The translations under genes were made by a program, and so were the position numbers. Below the pieces are notes generated by a model. That model was not told the origin of the DNA and did no database searches. It worked only from the letters and a program-made list of their open reading frames with translations. 64,000 nucleotides of DNA from CAG-533 sp964589375 (GTDB taxonomy: Bacteria; Bacillota_I; Bacilli_A; RF39; UBA660), in contig CAZPSA010000002.1 of NCBI GenBank assembly GCA_964589375.1, positions 10,245 through 74,244 of the forward strand. The letters run 5' to 3'. Position 1 is the first letter of the stretch, and every line of letters starts with the position of its first letter. Positions 19,101 through 26,852 of this stretch are shown in pieces.

Positions 19101-20752
19101 GTTATTATTAAATATGATTGATTAAATACTTTAGTATCATTATTCTTATAATTTTCAAATACCTTATTTAAATAGTAACAAACTTCTTTATATTCTTCAT
19201 TATTAGCCCCAAAAAATCTAATTGATTTAGTATCATCAAAAATATGAGGTACTTGTTTTAAAAATTTCCAATCTTCTATTCTATCTTCATCTGTAAGAAT
19301 TACTATTTTTAAATTATCGTAACTATGAAAAGCTAAAACTTGAATTAATAAACGTCTTACAAAATTATGTAAATTAGATAATCCAACTATTCCACTAATA
19401 TAATTTGTTTTTAAAGAATATGGTATTGCAACATTTTCAAGTATTTTAGGTTCCCTACCTAATTGTAACGCTTCATTTTTTAAATTATCTTCATCTAAGG
19501 AAAAACTTTCTTCTGGATAATTAATATTTATCTTCATTGGATAGTTACCTGTTCCTAAATTAATCGTTAAAAAGTCAGCATCTCCCACTCTTTTTTGCCA
19601 TAAGCTTGGTCTTTTATATATTATAACATCAGCAGCTTTTTGCGTATCTTGATAATACATATTAAGTTGCTCAGTTTGAGTTATTTTACTTTTATTAATT
19701 TCTTCTTTTTTTCTTTCAATGTATTTATGATACTTTTTTTGTCTTTTTCTTTCTTTACTTTTCTTTTCATACTTTTGATACCATCTAGTAAAAAGTGGCC
19801 AAATAAAGATACTTGCGAACATTGCCCCACATATTACCAAAGAAGGTGTTGCGGCTTTTAAAGTTGTTGTACCATTCATTACATTATTAAGAGACTGATA
19901 TCCCATTACTAAAGAAGTCATTGACATAGTAATCATTGGACCAATAGTTAATAAGAAGGGATTATCTTTATCATCCATCTTAGCTGGTGGAGCATCAATT
20001 TTTAAATTTAATGTTTCTAATATAGGTACAATTCTAGGTTTCTTATAAAAATAGTCATTTTCATTATATATTGGAAATTCCAACTCATTTAGAGGCTCAT
20101 CGTAAGAAGAATAGACAGACTTAATTTCACCTAAAGGTAAAATATTTAATTTTATTTGACTTATCGTAACATTATTTACATATAATACTAATCCCCTACT
20201 ATCAGAGGTTACTGATAAAATCATTTTCAAACCCGAAATGAATATGACATCACCTATTTTAACTTTTATTCTTTTTAAAACTCTTATATTATTAACGTAT
20301 ACACCATTTTTTTGATCAGTAACAGTTAAAATTATTTCATTATTTTCTTTTTTAATTAAAGCAGAATTTTGATCTAAGTTTGCATAATTAACTAAAGCAT
20401 TATTGCTACTTCCAACTAAAAGTCCTTTTTCTAAGTATTCATTTATTTCATAACAATTATATTTTTCAGCTACTGGTGAGCAATATATTAAAAATATACT
20501 TTGCGTATTTTCATTTTTAACATAATAAAAACCACCAACTTCTAAATAGACAGAAGGCTGCATAACATTATTTTTTATATAGTATACTTCTTTATTACTA
20601 ATTAATTTCCAGCGGCCATTTTCAGCTTCAATAGATATTAAATTACTTTTATTACCATTTATATCAATTCCGTCAATCCAAAAAACACCAGCAACCTCTT
20701 CTGGTAAAATAATGTTTTTTATATTATATGGCTTAATTATTGACACTCGCAT
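16112..20752 (-). CDS. essC: EssC/YukBA Type VII secretion ATPase
   Basis: This 1546-residue membrane ATPase is the motor and central channel component of T7SSb. Residues 1-190 are FHA-like beta-rich domains. Two transmembrane helices lie near residues 268-320 and are followed by a strongly basic helix. The first FtsK/SpoIIIE domain has an intact Walker A (GMTGSGKSE, near 717) and Walker B (FIICDEFAEL, near 836). The second has GSAGSGKEN near 1064 but its Walker B acidic position reads IVINNFE, so it may be degenerate. The third domain (near 1334) has lost its P-loop (SVISSLD). This pattern of one strong and two weaker ATPase domains is typical of EssC. Upstream neighbours are WXG-type and EsaB-like genes. 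Length is close to that of known EssC proteins. Confidence 0.92.
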   Translation of the reverse strand: MRVSIIKPYNIKNIILPEEVAGVFWIDGIDINGNKSNLISIEAENGRWKLISNKEVYYIKNNVMQPSVYLEVGGFYYVKNENTQSIFLIYCSPVAEKYNCYEINEYLEKGLLVGSSNNALVNYANLDQNSALIKKENNEIILTVTDQKNGVYVNNIRVLKRIKVKIGDVIFISGLKMILSVTSDSRGLVLYVNNVTISQIKLNILPLGEIKSVYSSYDEPLNELEFPIYNENDYFYKKPRIVPILETLNLKIDAPPAKMDDKDNPFLLTIGPMITMSMTSLVMGYQSLNNVMNGTTTLKAATPSLVICGAMFASIFIWPLFTRWYQKYEKKSKERKRQKKYHKYIERKKEEINKSKITQTEQLNMYYQDTQKAADVIIYKRPSLWQKRVGDADFLTINLGTGNYPMKININYPEESFSLDEDNLKNEALQLGREPKILENVAIPYSLKTNYISGIVGLSNLHNFVRRLLIQVLAFHSYDNLKIVILTDEDRIEDWKFLKQVPHIFDDTKSIRFFGANNEEYKEVCYYLNKVFENYKNNDTKVFNQSYLIITDCLKKIREYDLIKNLLENKEYNGFSLFVLESKMTNMPSECTSYIDMSLYSSKYKECEIKNLLSPDANLKFVPELDSMVDYEACVKSLANIYIDIKNDDEGKLPSKIGFLEMYDVGKVEQLNAPLRWEKNNPILTLASDVGIGKNGEIISIDLHEKYHGPHGLIAGMTGSGKSEFIITYILSMALNYHPYEVQFILIDYKGGGLAGAFENKNIGLKLPHLVGTITNLDANEIKRSLASIESELKRRQALFNKARELTSESTIDIYKYQRMYREKTVTEPISHLFIICDEFAELKNQEPEFMDELISTARIGRSLGVHLILATQKPSGVVDPQIWSNTRFRVCLRVQDTADSNEVIKKSDAAYLKQTGRFYFQVGYDEVFTLGQAAYAGGKYIPKDKVTKELDTSIDFINNIGYITRKIRTKKVSEIVVRENGEELINIVKYLDELAKEKNIVTRSLWLEKIPEFIKADDLIVKYNYQNQKYLINPVIGEYDVPNKQEQRLLTLPLTKEGNTLIFGSAGSGKENFITTLIYSSMISYTPSEINYYLIDFGSGALNIFRNSYIVGDILQSDDEEKINNLFKMVVSTISDRKALFADYGGSYVNYIENSGKSVPNIAIVINNFESFSEMYEVLVDNLSILARECTKYGIYFILTLSTPNGLRYKLRQSFSLVYALNQNNEDDYMTILGNVNKKYPAKTFGRGLIKIDDVYEFQTASVIDKAHVNDFIREKIGEINKTYKVRANKIPILPNIVNFDEVKKYLNKNEVIIGINKNNLTPCAYDFNRHLISVISSLDILQVTKFLNPLFKQVEYSRIASLIVVNAEELELEKGSYQCVNSNFDAFFTKLNQHIEKYYKIYVDNGSDKKALKDVEKIYCFIIGIESFKSKLSDDNRKNFAKMIEKAKDLEIINFVIADSIDKIRKIEIESWYRNNSNGNFGIWLGNGINDQFSIKIAQKINEMRLDVPSNFCFVVKAGKPYYVKFVESFENGNQSGSDELETL

Positions 20753-20802
20753 ATTATCCAGCCCCTTTATTATCTACTTGAATTATACACTATTTAATCC
20801 AA

Positions 20803-20833
20803 AATAAAAAGAGAATATTTTTCTCTTCTCTTT
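20803..20833 (-). terminator. Intrinsic terminator upstream of essC
   Basis: On the minus strand AGAGAA, a short A-rich loop and TTCTCT are followed by TTTTATTTT, starting at the stop of the lysozyme-domain gene. It suggests that essC also has its own promoter or is expressed by read-through. Confidence 0.7.
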
Positions 20834-22226
20834 AAATAACGTTAATATTAGCATCAATCAAATTCTGAACAACAGCAGCACTCTCACTACCAGCTCTTCT
20901 TAATCCTTCGACATTATTTTCATGGTCATCTTTCGAAGGAGACTCATAATAAATGCAAACGTTTTGTGCGATATCCCTATAGCCTCTTTCAACATTTCCT
21001 GTTAACTGGTCATATATTTTTCCATAATCTTTACCATTTTCACAATTGTTATAGTTGTTTTTTAATTCATAATCGGCAAATCTCAATTGACCATCTAAAG
21101 AATATGGATCTAAATTATTTTGCTCGCAATAATTAAATAGTTCACTTTGTCTACTTGGAGTTCTCCATTGACATATTCCAAATGCTTGTCCATCAGTATT
21201 ATCATGTCTCGTTGGATCTAACGTATCATTTTCATTAATCATATTGGCTAAAAGACCTTTAGCTCCTTCATCTGTATAACCAAATTCATTTCTCATCATA
21301 TTATAAGCATACATTATTCTTTCATCAGTAGTCTCACTAAAATAATTACTTTTTACATTAGCAGAATAATTTTCAGTAACAACTTCCTTAGCAATTTTTT
21401 CTTTATTTGGATTTTCAATTTCAACTATATTTTCTGGTTTAACTGTTTCTTGAACCTCTACTTCAACTGGTTTATCTAATATTCCACTATTTATAATATT
21501 TAATTTTAAATCATCCGTAACTTCAATTTTACCACTATTAATAGTATCATAAACTAAAGATGCAACAATGGTTCCATAGATGCTTTGAAGTTCTTTAAAC
21601 TTTTCTTCAGGATTAACATCATTCAAAACAATCTTACTTAATTCAACTACTAAATTAGCTTTTTCGTTTACTTCATTCCCAACATTAATTGATGAGTTAT
21701 TTTCCTCATTTCCACTTGGTAAATAAAAAGTATTATTGTCGCTTTGCAAAATATCTAATATATACTGTGGTATTACTCCACCATTATTAATCGTTTGCTG
21801 AATAATATTTGCCCCATCAGCGCCAAACTTAGCGGTTAAAGCATCTACTCTCGTTTGACCAACACCATACGGATTATTCGCCGAATATATTTCATTAACT
21901 GCTTCATAGATCATTTCCGGAGTTAAAACATTTAATACTGGACTAACACTAAAACCTTCCATTCCTTCAGAACTTATTCCACTTTCAGGAATTCCCAAGG
22001 CATTTCTAACAGTCCGTTCTCTTTCTTTTAACAAAGCTATATTATTTAAAACATTATTTACTCTAACAGTCATATTATTAACTAGCGAAGCATTGGGAAA
22101 CTCATGCAAACTCCCAGCCATCGAAACAATCTCAGTTAATTTAGTTTTGCCGCTATTTACATAATCAGCACAATCATAAATATTTGTCTTAGCTAAATTA
22201 TATAAATCAGCCGTATATTTAAACAT
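20832..22226 (-). CDS. Helical WXG-like protein with C-terminal phage-tail-type lysozyme
   Basis: This 464-residue protein begins with a helical region (residues 1-80) that looks like a WXG/LXG-type export module, with no signal peptide. A middle region of about 230 residues follows. Residues 310-460 match the phage tail lysozyme fold (PF18013): helices, then GLLANMINEN with a Glu in the position of the catalytic acid, then QAFGICQWRTPSR and a C-terminal YYESP segment. It should cleave peptidoglycan glycan strands. Its place between the WXG-type proteins and EssC suggests that it is a T7SS substrate, either an antibacterial effector or the hydrolase that opens the wall for the apparatus. No adjacent immunity gene is obvious, which favours the second role. 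Confidence 0.72.
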   Translation of the reverse strand: MFKYTADLYNLAKTNIYDCADYVNSGKTKLTEIVSMAGSLHEFPNASLVNNMTVRVNNVLNNIALLKERERTVRNALGIPESGISSEGMEGFSVSPVLNVLTPEMIYEAVNEIYSANNPYGVGQTRVDALTAKFGADGANIIQQTINNGGVIPQYILDILQSDNNTFYLPSGNEENNSSINVGNEVNEKANLVVELSKIVLNDVNPEEKFKELQSIYGTIVASLVYDTINSGKIEVTDDLKLNIINSGILDKPVEVEVQETVKPENIVEIENPNKEKIAKEVVTENYSANVKSNYFSETTDERIMYAYNMMRNEFGYTDEGAKGLLANMINENDTLDPTRHDNTDGQAFGICQWRTPSRQSELFNYCEQNNLDPYSLDGQLRFADYELKNNYNNCENGKDYGKIYDQLTGNVERGYRDIAQNVCIYYESPSKDDHENNVEGLRRAGSESAAVVQNLIDANINVI

Positions 22227-22238
22227 TATCTCACTTCC

Positions 22239-22631
22239 TTAATAACGTAAACTGTTTAATTCACTTTGCTTTAACGAAATACTATAATTAAATCCAGCTA
22301 TTTTTGTTTTATATTCCTCAATCTTTCCACTGCAAGTTGCTATAATAGTTGGAGCAATATTCGCAATTTCTGATAACTCTTCAGAAATAGAAGGAATTAA
22401 GTTCAAACCTAAAATACCATTATCAGCTATAAATCCCCCATTTTGATAGTTATTTCCAGCACTATCAATACAATCTTTAGCCGAATTAAGAGTTGTAACA
22501 AAACTACTTATTTCGTCTTTAAATTGTACATAATCATTAAGGTATTTTTCATAATATTTTTTTGTTAAATCAATTCCTCTTATTTCAGCAATTAAAGTAT
22601 AAATTCTTTGCTGTTTTTGTTCACTCGTCAT
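22239..22631 (-). CDS. Small helical T7SS accessory protein (DUF5082/YwqH-like)
   Basis: This 130-residue protein is almost wholly alpha-helical, with two long helices flanking a central segment containing NGGFIADNG. It has no signal peptide or membrane span. Small helical proteins of this size are encoded beside WXG and LXG genes in T7SSb loci, where they act as secretion partners or chaperones. It lies 16 bp after the double WXG-like gene and 13 bp before the lysozyme-domain gene. The family call is tentative; the context is strong. Confidence 0.5.
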   Translation of the reverse strand: MTSEQKQQRIYTLIAEIRGIDLTKKYYEKYLNDYVQFKDEISSFVTTLNSAKDCIDSAGNNYQNGGFIADNGILGLNLIPSISEELSEIANIAPTIIATCSGKIEEYKTKIAGFNYSISLKQSELNSLRY

Positions 22632-22646
22632 TAAATATTAATATCC

Positions 22647-23261
22647 TTATAATTGAGAAATATTTCCACATGCAGTAGCAAGATCAGATATAGCATTATC
22701 AAAATATGTTGCATACTTAGCTGTATTTTCTTTAAATGTTTCAAAAGACATAATTGCTTGCTGTCTATTAGCACCAGCTAACCAATTAGATAATAAGTCT
22801 TCTTTTTGAACTTCAAAATCATTTAAGAATTTTTGATAATCACTGTAAATATTTCTTAAAGTTACTAAATCACTATTTAATAAATTTTTATCAACTGAAT
22901 ATTGTGCAGTCATTTCCGCAGGCGCGATTGATGCCACCTCAATAATAGAATTTAAACGATCACCAATCATTCCCCCGCCACCATTGGCATTTCTAACCAT
23001 TTGAATTGCAATAATTTTACTAGCAGCAGTTGATGTTACCATCATCGCATTGGATAGTAACGAACTAAGCCCATTATATACACTAATTAAATTATTAATG
23101 TGAGCAGTACCATCTGCACTAAGCCAATTTCCTTTCAAACTATTAATATTGCTTGCTAAGTTTGTTAATAATATATTCCCTTGCGTTTGAACAGTTGTAT
23201 TTAAAGTCTTACATTGCTCATACCCTACATCCAAATTATTAACTCTTATATCTTCTCCCAT
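22647..23261 (-). CDS. Tandem WXG100-like protein
   Basis: This 204-residue protein is helical throughout and lacks a signal peptide. Two W-containing turns, GNWLSADGT near residue 50 and SNWLAGANR near residue 162, each sit between predicted helices, as the WXG motif does in EsxA-type proteins of about 100 residues. I read it as two WXG100-like units in one chain, joined by a Gly-rich loop (NANGGGG) and a helix. Such a fused pair could replace the usual EsxA-EsxB dimer. AGGAGG stands 7 bp before the ATG. It follows EsaB and leads the T7SS substrate group. Confidence 0.65.
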   Translation of the reverse strand: MGEDIRVNNLDVGYEQCKTLNTTVQTQGNILLTNLASNINSLKGNWLSADGTAHINNLISVYNGLSSLLSNAMMVTSTAASKIIAIQMVRNANGGGGMIGDRLNSIIEVASIAPAEMTAQYSVDKNLLNSDLVTLRNIYSDYQKFLNDFEVQKEDLLSNWLAGANRQQAIMSFETFKENTAKYATYFDNAISDLATACGNISQL

Positions 23262-23294
23262 AAAAATCCTCCTTTATTATTATGAAATACTTTT

Positions 23295-23308
23295 AGGTAA
23301 GCATACCT
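23295..23308. promoter_or_regulatory. Palindrome between esaB and the WXG-like gene
   Basis: The sequence aggtaagcatacct contains a perfect 5-bp inverted repeat around a 4-bp centre, 34 bp upstream of the WXG-like start. It has no T-run beyond it, so it fits an operator better than a terminator. No bound regulator is known. Confidence 0.25.
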
Positions 23309-23411
23309 TATTTATAAATTACCATTTTTTTTAAATAAAATAAATAAAAAACGTAAAATGATGTAAAATCATGTGTAATTTTTTAACAAAAAACAAATAA
23401 TATTAGAAAAT

Positions 23412-23669
23412 CTAAATTATGATTAACTTACTTCCATTTTTTATTCCCGCATCTTTTACAAATAAATTATTATCTAATTCTTTATATGTATCTCGATCAA
23501 TAATTCTAACATCATCTATTTCTTTATTATAAGAATTATTTGATAGTTCTTTTAGGCTCATAATAATAAATTTTTTAATTGTTCCGACTTTTTTATTATT
23601 AGGAATATAAATATCAAACTCAAATTCAATCACTGGCACTATTATAGTTACTAAATATTTATTTTTCAT
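23412..23669 (-). CDS. esaB: EsaB/YukD ubiquitin-like T7SS protein
   Basis: This 85-residue protein has the beta-grasp pattern of EsaB/YukD: a first strand pair (VTIIVPVIEFEFDIYIP), a central helix, and a C-terminal half with LDNNLFVKDAGIKNGSKL, which is the family signature. In T7SSb systems this small cytoplasmic protein is needed for secretion and binds the apparatus. It is the first gene of the T7SS block, following the RNase J terminator and preceding the WXG-like gene by 150 bp. Confidence 0.85.
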   Translation of the reverse strand: MKNKYLVTIIVPVIEFEFDIYIPNNKKVGTIKKFIIMSLKELSNNSYNKEIDDVRIIDRDTYKELDNNLFVKDAGIKNGSKLIII

Positions 23670-23699
23670 AAATCATCAATCCTTATTATAAGTATAACA

Positions 23700-23726
23700 T
23701 GGATTAAACAAACAAAAAAGTATTTT
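23700..23726 (-). terminator. Intrinsic terminator after the RNase J-like gene
   Basis: On the minus strand AAGTAT-AAA-ATACTT is followed by TTTTG. It marks the boundary between the housekeeping block and the T7SS block. Confidence 0.65.
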
Positions 23727-25363
23727 TATACTTCCTGAATTACCGCGATAATCATGGGTTTACATTCAGTTTCAACATAAAAATACTTACTTAATTTTTC
23801 TCTAATTTCAGTTTTAATATTATTAAAATCAACATAATTATTATTAACATTATTATTAATTACTTCTAAAGAAATCCGTTTAATCTCATCAATCATTTCT
23901 TTGGAATCTTTAACATAAATAAATCCTCTAGTTGTTATTTCTGGACCAACTAGTAATCTTTTATCTTTCTTAGATAAAGTCGCACTTATTAAGACAATTC
24001 CATTTTCTGATAACATTTGTCTATCTTTAATTACTAAATCTCCAACATCATCAGAACTTGTACCATCAATTAAAACATCATCAATAAAAATATGTTCATT
24101 ATTATCTTCAATTTTCTTATTATTAATTGTTATTACATCTCCATTTTGTTTTAAGAGTATATTTTCCTTTTTATAACCTAAATTACTTGCTAAATCAGCA
24201 TTTCCAACCATATAACGATACTCACCTTTAACCGGTATAAAATATTTAGGTTTTAATAAATTCATCATAATCATTAAATCTTCTGAGGAAGCATGTAAAG
24301 ATATTCCCTTATCTTTTGGAATATTAATAATATTAACATCCATCATAGCTAATTCATTTTCAATTTTAACATATACTTTTTCATTTTCATCATATTTAGG
24401 TTCCGCAAAACATACTGTATCTGAACTAGTTAATTTAATATATTTATCATTACCAGCTATTATTTTTTCCATTGCATTATAAGGATTTGCCCTATCATCA
24501 CAAACTAGCAATATTGCATTATTATCATTAATATTAGCTAAATCTCCAATCATATTTTCTGAAACACTAATATAATTATCTTTAATTGCCATATTTATAA
24601 TATTTTGTAATTTCTTCCCCATGATAACAATTTTACGATGAGTATCTTTAGCGGCGTTAAATATACCTTCTATAGTATATAAATGAACTGGTAAAACACT
24701 AAAAATAACTCTCCCATTTGCTTTATTAATTATTTTCTTAAAGAAAGAAACCATATGATGATTAGGACTTGTATGCCCTATATTTTCGGAAAAACTAGAC
24801 TCACAAAGTAAAGCTAAAACACCTTGTTTACCTACATAGGCAATTTTTCCTAAATCCATATTATATGGTCCCATCATTGATGGATCAATAATAAAATCTC
24901 CGGTATACGCAATTGCCCCATCGGCAGTATTTATAACATACATTACAGAATCTGGTACAGAGTGATTTACTCTAATTGGAAATACACTAATTTCCTTATT
25001 AATACTAATTTTCTTATGATTTTCAACGATATGTAAATTACTAGCTGGTATACCATCTAATACCATTTGATTATAAGTATATTTAGTCATATAAATTTTA
25101 ATATTAGGAATAAGCTTTATTAAATCACTTACTCCCCCATAACTTTCTGGATGAGCATGAGTTATAAAAACTCCCTCTATTTTATCCTTATTTTCTACTA
25201 AGTAAGAATAATCTGGAATAATATAATCTATTCCAAAAATTGTTTCTGTCGCGTATTTTAAACCAGCATCTAAGACAAAAATATGATCGTCAACATTTAC
25301 AATATAAGTATTTTTTCCATTCTCATCAAGTCCACCCATACCAAAAATTTTTATTTTACTCAT
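23726..25363 (-). CDS. RNase J-family protein with degenerate metal site
   Basis: The start is ATG 25363, with AGGTGATATTA before it. The 545-residue product has the RNase J layout: a metallo-beta-lactamase core, a beta-CASP domain and a C-terminal dimerisation domain. The opening MSKIKIFGMGGLDENGKN and the YTGDF motif are typical. However, the HxHxDH metal motif reads HAHPES, and the later PVHGEYR motif reads PVKGEYR, so several zinc ligands are missing. H in the HSVPDS segment and the D of TGDF remain. This resembles the weaker RNase J2-type partner or an inactive paralogue; a fully active RNase J should be encoded elsewhere. A strong promoter precedes it. Confidence 0.85.
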   Translation of the reverse strand: MSKIKIFGMGGLDENGKNTYIVNVDDHIFVLDAGLKYATETIFGIDYIIPDYSYLVENKDKIEGVFITHAHPESYGGVSDLIKLIPNIKIYMTKYTYNQMVLDGIPASNLHIVENHKKISINKEISVFPIRVNHSVPDSVMYVINTADGAIAYTGDFIIDPSMMGPYNMDLGKIAYVGKQGVLALLCESSFSENIGHTSPNHHMVSFFKKIINKANGRVIFSVLPVHLYTIEGIFNAAKDTHRKIVIMGKKLQNIINMAIKDNYISVSENMIGDLANINDNNAILLVCDDRANPYNAMEKIIAGNDKYIKLTSSDTVCFAEPKYDENEKVYVKIENELAMMDVNIINIPKDKGISLHASSEDLMIMMNLLKPKYFIPVKGEYRYMVGNADLASNLGYKKENILLKQNGDVITINNKKIEDNNEHIFIDDVLIDGTSSDDVGDLVIKDRQMLSENGIVLISATLSKKDKRLLVGPEITTRGFIYVKDSKEMIDEIKRISLEVINNNVNNNYVDFNNIKTEIREKLSKYFYVETECKPMIIAVIQEV

Positions 25364-25408
25364 TAATATCACCTTTTCTATATTATTTAAAGTTTGTGCG
25401 GTAAACCA

Positions 25409-25437
25409 ATTATAACAAAATATCAGGTGATTTTCAA
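25409..25437 (-). promoter_or_regulatory. Sigma-A-type promoter of the RNase J-like gene
   Basis: On the minus strand TTGAAA (25432-25437), a 17-bp spacer and TATAAT (25409-25414) precede the start codon by 45 bp. Confidence 0.75.
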
Positions 25438-25488
25438 TCAAAAATAATTGACCTTAATTCCTCTTTTATAAATTATTATCAATAAAAA

Positions 25489-26259
25489 CTATTTTTCACT
25501 AATTAAATCTTTTAAATAAACTATATCTAAATCTAACCGTTTAATTTCATTTAATATAAGTAATAGATTATCACTACTTAAATTACGATTAATAAAAATA
25601 ATACTGCCTGATGTAATATTATTTAAGATATCAATTATACTATCATTAGTACTTATAGAATAACTAACTAAATAATAATCTTTCTTCAAACATTCTTCTT
25701 GATTTGAATAATTAACTAAACATATTTTTTCCTTTTGTTTAATTCTTTTTAATAAAGAATTAATATCAGAAAATATTTCTTTATTTTGAGCACCATTTAT
25801 ATATTCATGATTTTTATCTATTTCTTCAGTTTTTGTCAACATATAAGTATATTTAATACTATTATTATCAAAATAATTTTTAACTTCTAAATTATCATAT
25901 AAGATAAAAGATACAGCTCTTTTTTTATCATTACCTTTAATAATAATCTTATCTTTATTATCTTCTAATGAAATAGTTGGCTTTAAATAATTAAACTTTA
26001 AATATAAATCATTAAATACCCCAAATTCTTCCATTTTTAATAAAGATTTATGTTCATCTACCTCTCTTCCATATATTCCCGGTATAACCGTATCTTCTCC
26101 AATTTCCGCATTAACTGGTTCCATATAGTAGTTATCTTTTTGATCAATAATACTTATCATTAAGGGATTTTTACTTTCTATAAAAGCCATTACTCGATCG
26201 GTAATATAAAAACTTAATATCATTAACGCTACAGTCACAACATATTTTCCTTTTTTCAT
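25489..26259 (-). CDS. Membrane-anchored degenerate polysaccharide deacetylase-like protein
   Basis: This 256-residue protein has an N-terminal membrane helix (residues 7-25) and an extracytoplasmic domain. Its last 40 residues, with GSIIFINRNLSSDNLL, KRLDLDIVYLKDLI, follow the terminal strand-helix-strand of the NodB deacetylase fold, and KRAVSFILYDN occupies the place of the usual TFDD strand. The catalytic Asp pair and metal His residues are not evident. It is therefore probably a non-enzymatic relative, possibly binding cell-wall glycans. It lies between ssb and the RNase J-like gene without obvious functional link. Confidence 0.45.
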   Translation of the reverse strand: MKKGKYVVTVALMILSFYITDRVMAFIESKNPLMISIIDQKDNYYMEPVNAEIGEDTVIPGIYGREVDEHKSLLKMEEFGVFNDLYLKFNYLKPTISLEDNKDKIIIKGNDKKRAVSFILYDNLEVKNYFDNNSIKYTYMLTKTEEIDKNHEYINGAQNKEIFSDINSLLKRIKQKEKICLVNYSNQEECLKKDYYLVSYSISTNDSIIDILNNITSGSIIFINRNLSSDNLLLILNEIKRLDLDIVYLKDLISEK

Positions 26260-26325
26260 ACATTTCTCCCTTATTATTCATTGTTATATCCTATTTACTA
26301 AGTTAAAAAAATATGCTAATAATAA

Positions 26326-26688
26326 CTATTCTTTATCATCATTTTTTATTTGCTCTTCTATTTCTTCTTTTTTATTAGATAAAAAGACTACTTTTTCGAC
26401 TACAATTTCAGTTGAATATTTTTTCTCATTATTCTCAGTAACATAGCTTGTATTTTTTATTTGCCCCCTAACGGCAATTAAATCACCTTTTTTGACATAT
26501 TCACATACCCTAGATGCAATACCATCCCACAAAGTACATCTAATAAAATCCACCTCATAAATTCCTTCTGAATTTTTATAATTTCTTTGAACAGCTAGAG
26601 TAATATGTGAAACTTTCTTTCCTTTAACTGCCTCGGTTATTTCGGGATCCTTAGTAAGCCTTCCAATTAAATTTACTGAATTATACAT
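26326..26688 (-). CDS. ssb: Single-stranded DNA-binding protein
   Basis: The start is ATG 26688 with AAAGGAGG upstream. The 120-residue product has the OB-fold opening MYNSVNLIGRLTKDPEI and the later DFIRCTLW and KGDLIAVRGQIKN segments of SSB. It coats single-stranded DNA in replication and repair. The protein is short and ends in an acidic tail (EEQIKNDDKE) without the classical DDDIPF tip that recruits partners, so it may be a secondary SSB used in competence. It is not next to rpsF or rpsR, which usually flank the main ssb. Confidence 0.88.
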   Translation of the reverse strand: MYNSVNLIGRLTKDPEITEAVKGKKVSHITLAVQRNYKNSEGIYEVDFIRCTLWDGIASRVCEYVKKGDLIAVRGQIKNTSYVTENNEKKYSTEIVVEKVVFLSNKKEEIEEQIKNDDKE

Positions 26689-26751
26689 AATAATTCCTCC
26701 TTTCAAAGTATTATTATCATTAATAAGAATAATAAGCAAAATACCAAAATT

Positions 26752-26783
26752 AAAAAACTAACCATAAAAGCAGTTAGTTTTTA
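26752..26783 (-). terminator. Intrinsic terminator after sufB
   Basis: AACTAAC and GTTAGTT form a stem around a ten-base loop, with T-runs on the minus strand and A-rich flanks that could also support termination on the plus strand. Confidence 0.75.
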
Positions 26784-26852
26784 AAATTCTCTTAAGCAAA
26801 ATTTACAAATCTTCTAGTTAAATTTTTAAATTTATCCTATTTAGAAAAAAAT

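Noticed and set aside
16323..19861. Plus-strand ORFs within essC
   Set aside because: They are shadows of the essC frame, hydrophobic by composition, without start signals.
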